Part shown: positions 17,601 to 20,847 of the stretch, piece after piece
Layout of the letters: each line of letters begins with the position of its first letter
How positions within the stretch are numbered: the stretch's first letter is position 1
NCBI GenBank assembly: GCA_023260815.1
Contig: JALQUE010000126.1
Coordinates: 1-20,847, forward strand
From: Roseovarius sp.
GTDB lineage: Bacteria; Pseudomonadota; Alphaproteobacteria; Rhodobacterales; Rhodobacteraceae
Direction of reading: 5' to 3'
DNA: 20,847 nucleotides
Notes under the pieces: generated by a model
Told to the model about the DNA's origin: nothing
The model's input: only the letters and a program-made list of their open reading frames with translations
Database searches by the model: none
Program-made: the position numbers and the translations under genes

Positions 17601-20548
17601 CCGATCTCGGCCAGGGTTTCGCCGGCAAGCGAGGAAATCGACAGGTTCAGCATCAGCGCGTTGGAAAACCGGCCCAGAAGCTCGTCCGCGGTGATCGGGG
17701 CTGCGCCGCTTGCGATCAGGCGCGCATTCTCGCGGGCCAGCTGGCGCTGCAGCGCGGCGGTCAGCCTGCCGAAGGAGGCCGATGTGGTGCGGGTCAGCGA
17801 CCCGCCGCCTTCGCTGCCACGGTCGGCAAAGCGGTAGGCGGCGTTCACGGTCACGGCGCCGCTGGCCGTGACGTTCGTGGCACCCAGTGCGACCGGCGCC
17901 GCCGCAAGGTCGTCGATGTCGCGATAGCTGCCGCCAAGCGTGGCAAAGGCATTGTCATCGCTGAGCTGGAAATCCACCGCGACACCCATCCCGAAATGCG
18001 GCTTGCGCGTGGGATCCGGGGTCTTGCCGGTGGCGGTCTGTTGCAGGGTCTGGGCAAAGCCGGTCGAATTGCTTGTATTGGCGCGATTGCGCGCAACGGC
18101 CCGCGACAGATTGCCAAGGCCCAAGGTGGCCGTGGTCACGCGCGTGGAGTTGAAGAAAAGCTGCTCGGCGTCAATGGCGACGTCGCCGTTATTGGCGTTG
18201 ATGGTGCCCCCGATGGCGGCTTCGGTGAGCGACTCGGAGAAGTCGACATTGATCCCGATCGACACCTCGCCTTCCATCCCGGAATTGGCGATCACGCTCG
18301 AGGACACGGCGCGCCCGGTAAAGGCGCCAGCCGTGATCCCCCCCGCCGAGGTCAGGCTGCCGCCGTCGACACGAAGCTGGTTCACCAGATTGCGGACCGA
18401 GACGGCGACCCCTAGGGCCACATTCTGACCCAGGGCCTTCTTGGCGGTAATGCTGATGGTCTGGTTTTCACTGGCCGTCGCGGCCAGCCGCAAGTTGCCC
18501 GCATTGGTCAGAAGCGCACTGTCGGTGATCTGCACCGCCGAGACGGTCTTGGTGCTGGACACGGCAACGTCGACGGCAAAGGAAAACGGGGCGATGTTCG
18601 TTTCGGTTTCGGAATGGGAATGCACGACCAGCGTATCGGCCGACAGGTCGAGTTCCGAGGGCAGACGGATGCTGAGCTGATAGGCATCGTCGAAAATCAG
18701 CCTGTCGATGATCGAGTCCGGGGTCAGGAACCTGTATGTGTCCTCGCGCAGCCCCTGGGCCATCAGGAATCCGTTATCCGCGAATTCCGCCGTGTTGTCG
18801 GTGATGCTGGCACCGATGGGCGTCCAGTTGCCATCAGCCGTGAGGGTGCTGTCGGTGATCACGACCCGGGCGTCGGAGGTCAGGATCTTGATCTGCACCG
18901 GCACCAGATCGTTCACCGAAGTGATCGCACGGTTCGCGACGGTTTCGGAGGCGATCAACAGATTGTCGAGCATCTGTGCGAATTGCTCGTCGGTGACGCT
19001 GGCCTCCATTTGGTCGACCTGTGTCGCCTCGAGGTCATCGTCATCCTCGTTGCCGAAAATGCTGCTGGCCCGGGCCACGGCGGACACGATGACCGTTCCG
19101 CCGGCGATAAAGGCGTCGGTGATGGTGACCCTGGCCACTTCGGTATCGGGATCGACAGCCCAAAGCGCCCCGGTGGACACGTTGCGCGCGCTCAGAAGCA
19201 CAAGCCCGCCATTGCCCGCGCCGGTGCCCTGTGCGTTGAGGCTGGTGCCGGGTTTGATCTCGATCTCTTTCGAGGAAATGACGAGATCCCCCGCCGCGTC
19301 GCCGGCACGGGCGGTCGATACGTCCATCGTGCCGCCATCATTGCCGATCGTCACCGTGGTCACGCCGCGAATGCCAAGGGACCCGCCTTCGGTCGTCAGG
19401 CTGCGCGCAAGATCGACCGTGTCGGCAACGAGGAAGGTCTCGCCCGAGCTGCCGGGGCTGCCGGTGTCGATCACAATGGCGTCGTTCGAGGTCAGGCCGG
19501 TGGTCAATGTCCCGTTGGCGCGAAGGGCCACGAAGCCGCCCGCCTGAGCGGAGGAGCGCGCGACAATCTGCAGACCGGGTTCGAGGATCGCGTTCCCTTC
19601 GGTGAACATCATCACCGATCCCGCCGGACCGCTTCCGTTGCTGACATCGAATATGCCGCCCGCCTGCAACTCACCTTCGGCGATGATCTCGATCAGGCCA
19701 CCGTGAGCGGCCGCCCCCGCAAACGAGCCACGCGCGCTGGCATTGCCTGACACGCGGGCCGAGCCACCCGAGACCAGACGGATCACGCCGTCACGGCCGA
19801 TATTCACGCCGCCTGCGGTGGGCACGCCCTGCAGGTTGACCGACGGGCTGATCCGGCCAGGGGAGGTGCCGCTCTGGACATCAAGCCGGCCGTCCACGAT
19901 CATCCGGGCGCCCGCGCGCATATCGAGCCGGTTCGCGTTGATCCGGCCCTGAATGTCGATCTCGCCGGTCGCGGACAGCGGTTCGTTCCCGGCAAACAGG
20001 ATGTGGCTGGCCGATCCGATGCCATTCGCCTCGTCGCGCAACTGGTCCATGAACCCGGAGCTCGGCGTGCTGAGCGTCAGCTGGCCGGCATTGATGACAC
20101 CGGTCGAGGAGACGACGAAACCATCCGAATTCAGGAGGTAGACATTGCCGCCAATGGTGGAGAGCCCGGGTGATCCGAGATGGGCATTCAAGGTTCCGGC
20201 AATCGTCGACGTGCCGCCCGAGATGATGTTGACCAGCGCTGTGGCCGTTATAGGCTGGTATAGATTGACCGTGTTTCCGGCGTTCACGTTGAATTGCGAG
20301 AACTGGTTGAAGGCCACGCCGCCCCGAATGTTCGAGGTGGTGACATCGCTGGTGGTTCCTCCGATGGCAACAGTTGTCTCGGGCGTCGCGGCGACGACCT
20401 GGGCCTGCGCAGGAAGGGGAACCGCCCCCGCCACCAGCGCGAATATCGACACTGACCCGACGGCATTTCGCAACACCGGCAAGACGCGCGCGATGTGGGG
20501 AGCCCTGTGATGCGGAGGGGCTTTCCTGCTGGTCTTGCTCTGTGTCAT
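2654..20548 (-). CDS. Giant filamentous haemagglutinin / LktA-like exoprotein (TpsA-type adhesin), 5964 aa
   Basis: This single open frame encodes a protein of roughly 0.6 MDa, expected to be exported by Sec and then carried across the outer membrane by a TpsB (FhaC/ShlB-type) transporter to act as a surface adhesin. Start: ATG at 20548, preceded by a strong GGGAGGT Shine-Dalgarno. Order of parts: extended basic signal peptide (1-50); TPS domain (about 51-225, NSDG at 140-143); beta-rich region with helical inserts (to about 1030); Pro-rich linker (1029-1045); Asp/Gln-rich linker (1317-1371); about 26 Gly/Ala-rich repeats of about 60 residues (1372-2930); irregular beta repeats (to about 3607); region with helical insertions and a DxDxDGxxD loop (4332-4340); helical module (4699-4850); FHA-like strands to an acidic tail. 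It has no cysteine and no C-terminal barrel, so it is not a classical autotransporter. As I recall, related proteins are named leukotoxin LktA family filamentous adhesins; toxin activity is not implied. Ligand unknown. Confidence 0.92.
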   Translation of the reverse strand: MTQSKTSRKAPPHHRAPHIARVLPVLRNAVGSVSIFALVAGAVPLPAQAQVVAATPETTVAIGGTTSDVTTSNIRGGVAFNQFSQFNVNAGNTVNLYQPITATALVNIISGGTSTIAGTLNAHLGSPGLSTIGGNVYLLNSDGFVVSSTGVINAGQLTLSTPSSGFMDQLRDEANGIGSASHILFAGNEPLSATGEIDIQGRINANRLDMRAGARMIVDGRLDVQSGTSPGRISPSVNLQGVPTAGGVNIGRDGVIRLVSGGSARVSGNASARGSFAGAAAHGGLIEIIAEGELQAGGIFDVSNGSGPAGSVMMFTEGNAILEPGLQIVARSSAQAGGFVALRANGTLTTGLTSNDAIVIDTGSPGSSGETFLVADTVDLARSLTTEGGSLGIRGVTTVTIGNDGGTMDVSTARAGDAAGDLVISSKEIEIKPGTSLNAQGTGAGNGGLVLLSARNVSTGALWAVDPDTEVARVTITDAFIAGGTVIVSAVARASSIFGNEDDDDLEATQVDQMEASVTDEQFAQMLDNLLIASETVANRAITSVNDLVPVQIKILTSDARVVITDSTLTADGNWTPIGASITDNTAEFADNGFLMAQGLREDTYRFLTPDSIIDRLIFDDAYQLSIRLPSELDLSADTLVVHSHSETETNIAPFSFAVDVAVSSTKTVSAVQITDSALLTNAGNLRLAATASENQTISITAKKALGQNVALGVAVSVRNLVNQLRVDGGSLTSAGGITAGAFTGRAVSSSVIANSGMEGEVSIGINVDFSESLTEAAIGGTINANNGDVAIDAEQLFFNSTRVTTATLGLGNLSRAVARNRANTSNSTGFAQTLQQTATGKTPDPTRKPHFGMGVAVDFQLSDDNAFATLGGSYRDIDDLAAAPVALGATNVTASGAVTVNAAYRFADRGSEGGGSLTRTTSASFGRLTAALQRQLARENARLIASGAAPITADELLGRFSNALMLNLSISSLAGETLAEIGPNATVTATSASVNALTRYPNTNPWQSLLNQWQTYVDQVTSYSPISTGGPADPPEPEQPPAPDLAGFVDIINPLTYLTTDSKAKGEAPVAGDRVVVPGEEQALALGITLTIFNTDNVTEAVVRDGAVLNLTDAASVAALQESVFLHVTNLPKSNPLGGTAKVNDAIGGGIFFSRTASAVRAEIENGAQVTVTGGDLAVTAETRNLVASLAYSGGQGADVAINASVAAHVSEAETMARIGEAARIVAQDVTITATDNSVTWASAGAITGSENVGVGASGVFNFSSRRTWAGIGPALVEAPLVPAAATVIDADTLTIEATNASVDITVAVAGTKVVGKEDPPAAATPPPNTSDDDMIIPSWLFSDEEDDAAQQQQQNPTPADANGDRQTSGWAVSGAAVVNLSLQNETTATIRTTGLIDLDDALSLTGSSTATMINVGGSVASGLGSQKDTNALAGAFAVHVDERLVRARIEGATVRAGAVTIDATDAATLVNIAVGGAGTSRGDLALAGSVSVAVLSGETLSELRDVEIFSQSLSLNADDQSVTVSVAGAVGVNMDATQGYGVGVGIAVNTVVRDALARITGTGTGIISTGAMSLAATSRQSIFGFGTTAGVGKTGLAGSITVNTISGGARALIDADPGIRSIQADSLTVTADESNIIFALSGALAGGRSNAAGGALSVNTIVAGTEARVEGSEIEKRAAGPDLGAVQITADSDSTITAIAVAGAAAETGQAAGLGLSMNTIDADSIASLADTTVLDAANITAMATGARTIRSLAGGAAAAGRSAAGAGLTVNLLPSNDTLVNLNNAILSTRDGGEITATATAAGEIASLAAGISASSEAAIGGALTINVTTATTGITATNAILDALGAISLSANDAATISSLAGGAALGAGGTGVGGAAAANFIDHDTSVAASEGRMTGQGVSLSARNDSSIESAAVGLAAGGTNAFAGSIAIGGISNETRVRTTGTRLQAGTGAVSVSAGRGGSIDILSGSAAFGGTNAVGGALSVASITGAVTADVVDTAAGGGISGSSLAIGATDAASIDAIAVSGVAGAGGTGVAGSVVYTQIGRAAADGPSVTPLPGAAPGEDPLTQAQTAIIDARDTALVDVADNVSGRGDVTIDPAELALDLDSDDLVRARLQVSSEAPAVPAVSITAEQTGETRSFAGAAAAGSTAGSGAGLGLNLMFGKAEAELILPANATTTVGGNVTVRASQTGDVSTFAAAGGASGSVGGAGSITLNVMNRQADATIASTLAGGRATLLMAGHNLTLGVRQQGVIESGAGALGIGGTAGVGGAIAVNILSDDADVTLSDIWVDTRAGADLAGAGSVELSADQQQTLAANAAALGGGSGGAFAGSFAVNVADGAVGTTLRDSTVLANTISATAKVLPDQSANAGAVAVGNASAVGLAIGTNVARQTVRTDIDGSYLQAQGPIILTAIAEGFMSGAGVAGAADGVAGITGTGIGNSALNTVEVLVRDTTAPVLGAVREGSQIITAGSVLLAADAATIIRLKGGSEDDPGLNISFAGGGAAGVGASATVNTLRNNARTAVSGNTRITGLGHTGVIRDGVERYGVVIDATARSIISMLTANGAVGGFAGVAALMSLNLIEDKAQVQLGTGERNAQVWINAPATGLAGLFGIDTANARQDVRITATTSAIATILTANVAAGGNAGGAGSGTLVSRSLAGVEAREVRIDAVRDITLDARASTDLTAVTFGLAGGYAGAAANAGVSIMGAQALVDVDGATITAGRDLTLESNIDSESTVVVGAAAGGAVGASGGVQVTVFDSLSRVSVGRAESLLDSNLNAGRRMSLRAVNFQELDGKAVSGAAGGATLALALNVGVVTSNTLVEIGANETLRSDGDLFLRASGFVTITGMAGSLGVGSLGGGASLDYARFAGTTRIIVGDGTRIVADPGTARLSDPTRSGESLTIEAFSARRVTSSVVALGGAAFAVNAALGVIDMGGRAEDADGNRDILLNGAQDEFASDLRAEDSDLTEEGRQSTAGNLMVFAGADDSRASVAAERQSITLNGPASPDSVAVRLGRDVLLETRGNITVTAHAATSVIQTTGGLSASLFAGSTSGVGVSSLSRSVGIDFGANTRLRADGDIAVSALNREFVREMLTATSYTLSASAGYAVGVGVVTTTVNGTSGLTLGAGVGIGGYTGRRATDVNLSATRAGLVEVDVTNASLSLVGGAGLVVSSATHSGGTNIDIADIRIDAEDVTVEAEDTSRVTASGDGSTGGVVGGLNSVIVTATAEATGTLTTDGATIEAGTVRIANESAVSAEARANGIAAGGLAIGASVATSDMRVTLDSQIDASIRATDIILVTRLRGDAFDTSAAFSTSASGGILAGNGAVSSAWTNHAIAARIAGVFAAPNETNIVTGASDVHARAEATGASGGVLAVGRTVAQAGQNQDTALTADDRLARVDLAVDDATFTGKAVVIDTENATSTTVSAVSGSGGVLAGSASEAITTAATRTRANFGQNAAVLFDGFETVALSTGQVQTLASLVDTVSAAAVGNSGAIARATVDSTVAATLGAGVAITAETIDITAINSVNRPKDEHNMRSGSGGALDTAAMVSDIEVAVRTDLTVSDGASIRQTGTRGSAEAFALIARNVLSLVDRINLDAGGAIATPRGVSRIEVTTSDAILTIGAADLFALDDMVLRAGGDAAITAEVNANSYGLAGAATGSSAVTLNADNRVVLQDGANLQSLGDIRIGAGYGANGTQAVDLRAETRLFNKTAIAIPSDPAADAVANTTSIIDVQEGARVVAVRDVYLFSEAGQRSVLGYGRGKDLYREVLAELGTAISEAFDGDPVSLDIESGTAQDLSNDGILVNGYVRAGSRNKQILVINEDGAIQNARIGPYTNDMVDGITWSIRRNISIANEVRERIDLLTALLEDPILSEDPEAVAAWEAEVATLTLRDVSGTADFLDLEDIVAAQGDIVLRADYVHGRATGTLDAPVNAEIIVHSYVRDSARARYINTKGMDIAIGDGGRIFFNDVTVTTPADITALSDPTRPGPDSYTMISGVSSGETKIEVVTFGEGSIIVGGAISNVAGLAFFNSNEGDLDIRDDITARTIDLRAGRDFLQGFTLGIRHVDGDPSKIYESFFDKVEDTVRIGLADTGRISGSLARKIPKFELAPRRGRIQAGRNVYISADQLNVNGLIQAGRGSFDVQIDAGIDAVLDALAGTTTQTVLYDPSEPFIVTGGGATNIVRDPNITSDVFIRFDPTALDDTGNATGAIVVNPMVVQGGVVEIVGKVFSTGGGEIRSLDGFGSINVVNDSTRPVRLARMDTGANTPEGVEGRVRITDTSRTVRGNFLITEYRRIGSELQVFDNKFFDIIDLDFDADGITDATRINPTNLVSTTTAGGGRSASYATKERQELVTNRAETVVRTFEDITTATYFIFFNATGDEVESEEIKTETRELDPEITTGKSGTYLATATTDLTAPYRLTAERTEFLYEVLEVDVKGSRIGGKRTETVTTRETSTILYSHRLKADNSIAITFDGTDAAGLNVLSVGDVQLAGAVRNQLGVTTIQSTGGSLVSTDASIVVDVGSATFSGLGGRIGGMGTEFRVDQTPGSTLTATALTGIDLRELSGDMNVLTARTTARDSNPTRAVTGAIRLTADGAILGSGAGPHVEGSAIELVSTNGTIGTASAPLLLREEGRGLTVRSRGNVDLIDEAGDLNLREVTSSLGSVTLSVTSGLVLDANNIERRDLRTEAELLDLWSNDLGLYGDAAVAARAAEQVAALKAERERSYRAYWQDRTDAGGAPLTFTLDPVTEAALRANGWSDARIAAYVAERQALYALWNADADLDPAYSHAVTAEERDAVLEGATWTRQELDSWLRAGLIRGTGDTNIRVEDPNILAAGDITLNANGIGALLEPYVVGSDRVEDLRILAGAERNDLTIDGTRITVARRDDLNIALTALDASDRPLGALTVGTTTGNIFLGSEAPVSIAQVDTTGDVELKVDGTIFDASPLGRVAITGRNILLESGNFAAIGTPTAPLSLDILTGGSLIARGGTGVFLTTLGDAPLAEIFSGGPLVLRAVGRITDAVATGAVRVRAADITLDATEIGTPTAPLVVEITDPAGALDLTTTTGDAYLTAQGDLRLENARLAVGGQIAVTGAFALIGLDTIIFAPTSTLALIAHQGIDLSASTGTDIAGGSLLLTSGGEAGTLAKPLQTVLTNLDMTRTGTAPTPLVVQERDDLTIGTILQTVAGSDVTVTAGGALSIGTITTPANATLTAASILNGRIAAARINLLANGTPGGIGTGTRMDLIAGTLRAQSVSGDIVLGLRNRDTDIEMIAAGGAGQIDIAAPNVALTLLAGPGMTTQGGTILLRAGGFAALADILSRTGDIDLDATNGFSLGQNVLVDSSGGPVTLSTAALLAMAEGARVLSGAPVKMTALRLTQAANSLVDSLGGTLDVSVTGDMEQTAGSAMQSGLGTILVGVGGDLRLARIETLNATANALNLTVGGSLSIAPGQAGPQLLANADGALSTLRLGALVPVGPDGLGVALDLLDLDVTTGPVHLNERDGINLQRVIARDGLIDIFSNALMQVGTISALASQPVVLTTLLGDLVSDGAVISGSDIRLFALDGRIGGTTGGTTGGAFSADIPDASTLHLFARNDVTYAETTGNLRAGFVLSDQGSLDVSAPGNMTLGILGANGDLRLVAGNSLTITMIGESRIDLADEVALQLVNPDVYGLREARSPRNLDLLTRNLGSAIWAGLVGGQLTLDLVGDNVDVMLHDATPADGLDLTIADAARGLADRALIASVGAGVRPFIPEGRYFDNPRPLLTDRSRIFGSTGTLTLTTGYIGSGDVSHAGPVLIGRDIRIGNKVWFRQGTFDMLAETSYQSLSTVADTQVLAINAGVMTFDIRNDITLDTIADGFPIDGSGGTVIVLNRRLGGVDLNGGQGFAFGVGVETGILGWPQRLTRLTALHPSERDTAVRLSSFMLSDGGADEDAEVAQP
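3743..3772 (-). repeat. 12-bp tandem repeat, 2.5 copies, inside the giant gene
   Basis: The unit GCCGCCCGTGGT (plus strand) is present twice exactly (3743-3754 and 3755-3766), followed by half a copy. It encodes a GGTTGGTTGG-type stretch in the C-terminal region. Being a multiple of three, copy-number change would alter protein length without a frameshift. Confidence 0.7.
5999..6454 (-). other. Alpha-helical insertion module in the giant exoprotein
   Basis: Residues 4699-4850 depart from beta-strand repeats: long amphipathic helices (ELLDLWSNDLGLYGD, ARAAEQVAALKAERERSYRA, YWQDR) are followed by short helical segments rich in Trp and Ala (ANGWSDARIAAYVAERQALY, WTRQELDSWLRAGLI). The beta pattern resumes at GDTNIRVEDPNIL. 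I recall comparable Trp- and Arg-containing helical inserts in LktA-type adhesins, but cannot verify the match here. Confidence 0.65.
7109..7555 (-). other. EF-hand-like calcium loop followed by a charged, Thr-rich module in the giant exoprotein
   Basis: Residues 4332-4340 read DFDADGITD, matching the DxDxDGxxD calcium loop of EF-hand and dockerin-type sites. The next about 140 residues (4341-4480) are rich in Thr, Glu, Arg, Lys and aromatic residues (for example TATYFIFFNATGDEVESEEI and GKRTETVTTRETS) and lack the Gly/Ala repeat pattern on either side. They look like a separate folded or extruded module on the shaft. Confidence 0.6.
11759..16435 (-). repeat. Array of about 26 Gly/Ala-rich ~60-residue protein repeats within the giant exoprotein
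   Basis: From residue 1372 to about 2930 the protein is built of repeats averaging about 60 residues. Each has a first half of the form xxLAGGAAxGGxxAVGGALxVNxI and a second half of the form TxAxxxxTxVxAxGxVxVxAxxxxxI. I counted about 26 units by eye; they are divergent at both protein and DNA level, so the array is old rather than a fresh tandem amplification. The strand-turn-strand pattern suits a continuous beta-helix or solenoid shaft. One unit carries an 84-residue insertion (nt 14150-14401). Confidence 0.75.
16436..16600 (-). other. Asp/Pro/Gln-rich linker in the giant exoprotein
   Basis: Residues 1317-1371 contain GKEDPPAAATPPPNTSDDD, then a hydrophobic MIIPSWLF patch, then SDEEDDAA and five consecutive glutamines (1352-1356). 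The glutamines are encoded by mixed CAG/CAA codons, so this is not a simple slipped CAG repeat. It directly precedes the main repeat array and is likely disordered. Confidence 0.75.
17414..17464 (-). other. Proline/acid-rich linker in the giant exoprotein
   Basis: Residues 1029-1045 read TGGPADPPEPEQPPAPD, a flexible, extended linker that breaks the beta-rich pattern. It is preceded by a short aromatic/Gln-rich helical stretch (NPWQSLLNQWQTY). It probably marks a boundary between two folded modules. Confidence 0.7.
19874..20398 (-). other. TPS / haemagglutination-activity domain of the giant exoprotein
   Basis: Residues about 51-225 follow the fold order of TPS domains: a ...GGVAFNQFSQFNVNAG segment, then LVNIISGG-type strands, then the NVYLLNSDG turn (NSDG at 140-143, in the place of the usual NPNG) followed by short beta-strands ending in ARMIVDGRLDV. 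In known systems this domain is what the outer-membrane TpsB protein recognises. The substitution of NSDG for NPNG is a variation on the typical motif. Confidence 0.8.
20399..20548 (-). other. Extended signal peptide of the giant exoprotein
   Basis: Residues 1-50 comprise a long basic, His/Pro-containing N-region (about 1-27, with KTSRK and HHR), a hydrophobic core near 29-43, and a PAQAQ ending that suits signal peptidase I cleavage near residue 49 or 50. Unusually long N-regions are common on very large TPS and autotransporter substrates, where they are thought to slow inner-membrane export. Confidence 0.85.
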
Positions 20549-20553
20549 GGCGG

Positions 20554-20560
20554 ACCTCCC
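20554..20560 (-). promoter_or_regulatory. Strong Shine-Dalgarno of the giant exoprotein gene
   Basis: On the minus strand GGGAGGT lies five bases before the ATG at 20548, a near-ideal ribosome-binding site that fixes the start. It sits inside a short GACC-GGGA-GGTC inverted repeat, which could form a weak four-pair stem around it. Confidence 0.8.
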
Positions 20561-20569
20561 GGTCAGGCG

Positions 20570-20603
20570 AAAAAGTGGAACCGGCCCCCTTGGCGGGGCC
20601 GGT
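20570..20603 (-). terminator. Intrinsic-terminator-like hairpin between the IalB-like gene and the giant gene
   Basis: Read on the minus strand, ACCGGCCCC (20595-20603) and GGGGCCGGT (20580-20588) form a perfect nine-pair GC stem with a six-base loop. Five T (20570-20574) follow, five bases past the stem. It starts seven bases after the stop codon of the upstream gene. The T-run is short and slightly displaced, so termination may be only partial. Confidence 0.55.
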
Positions 20604-20610
20604 CCGGGCG

Positions 20611-20847
20611 TCAGGGACGCAGTTTCTCGATCGCCTCGGCAAAGCCGTCGATGCCGACGCTCAGGACCACGGGATCGCCGTCAGAGGTTTCGCGGAAACC
20701 GAACAGCAGTGCCTCGCTCTCGGCGAAGAGCGCCAGCTCTTCCTCGGAGAGCGGTGCGGCGGCTTCGCAGACCGTGTCGGCGCAGCGCTGCCAGATCATG
20801 TTGCGCTGCTCGACCTCGTCATTTCCGGAAAAGCGATAGACGGCGCC
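20611..20847 (-). CDS. C-terminal part of an IalB-like secreted protein (5'-truncated by window edge)
   Basis: The frame is open to the right end of the window, so only the last 78 residues are seen; the ATG at 20799 is internal rather than the start. The fragment shows two cysteines as C-X4-C (RCADTVCEA), then PLSEEELALF and a closing PVVLSVGIDGFAEAIEKL. This spacing resembles the C-terminus of invasion-associated locus B (IalB) family proteins: a short-spaced Cys pair, then a helix, then a strand and a GFxxAxxxL helix. IalB proteins are small periplasmic or secreted alphaproteobacterial proteins of uncertain biochemical role. It lies 62 bp upstream of the giant exoprotein gene on the same strand and may share its operon. 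With only a fragment visible the family call is tentative. Confidence 0.5.
   Translation of the reverse strand, partial: GAVYRFSGNDEVEQRNMIWQRCADTVCEAAAPLSEEELALFAESEALLFGFRETSDGDPVVLSVGIDGFAEAIEKLRP

Noticed and set aside
2654..20548. Classical autotransporter (type Va) or RTX toxin
   Set aside because: There is no C-terminal beta-barrel with a terminal aromatic residue, and no GGxGxDxxx RTX nonapeptide arrays. The N-terminal TPS domain points to two-partner secretion instead.

Overview
The window is GC-rich (about 60-65% by eye) and reads as the chromosome of an alphaproteobacterium, most likely a marine Rhodobacterales (Roseobacter-type) species. Three things point there: the codon bias (TTA, CTA and TCA are almost absent from the large gene), the pair of tiny two-helix membrane proteins of a type I associate with that order, and the style of the YbfF-like esterase. 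I see no rRNA, tRNA, CRISPR array, insertion sequence, phage gene or integration scar, and no sharp change in base composition.

Layout. Positions 1-675 (+) hold the 3' part of an alpha/beta-hydrolase with its full catalytic triad. Convergent to it, on the minus strand, are two tandem 61-residue paralogous membrane proteins (770-955 and 1033-1218). A 161-bp divergent intergenic region with a perfect 7-bp dyad separates them from a plus-strand pair: a 68-residue helical protein (1380-1586) and a 328-residue protein whose C-terminus resembles FIST_C sensory domains (1604-2590). Convergent to that pair is the dominant feature, a single uninterrupted 17.9-kb minus-strand gene (2654-20548). It encodes a 5964-residue exported filamentous-haemagglutinin/LktA-like adhesin. 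Upstream of it is the 3' end of a gene resembling the C-terminus of invasion-associated locus B (IalB) proteins (20611-20847, cut by the window edge). The 62-bp gap between them holds a GC-rich hairpin followed by five T, then a strong Shine-Dalgarno sequence.

The giant protein shows, in order: an extended signal peptide; a TPS/haemagglutination-activity domain; a 1-kb-residue beta-rich region with helical and proline-rich inserts; about 26 Gly/Ala-rich beta-strand repeats of about 60 residues; a less regular beta region; several charged or helical insertions, one with an EF-hand-like calcium loop; a long C-terminal beta-helix-like region; and a short acidic tail. It has no visible cysteine and no C-terminal autotransporter barrel. 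It is therefore best read as the secreted partner (TpsA) of a two-partner secretion system. The outer-membrane transporter (TpsB) is not in the window and is expected upstream, to the right of 20847.

I do not see an unequivocally new system. The parts most worth a second look are the architecture of the giant exoprotein, how it is expressed past an apparent terminator, and the small cassette of a 68-residue protein plus a FIST-like protein behind a dyad.
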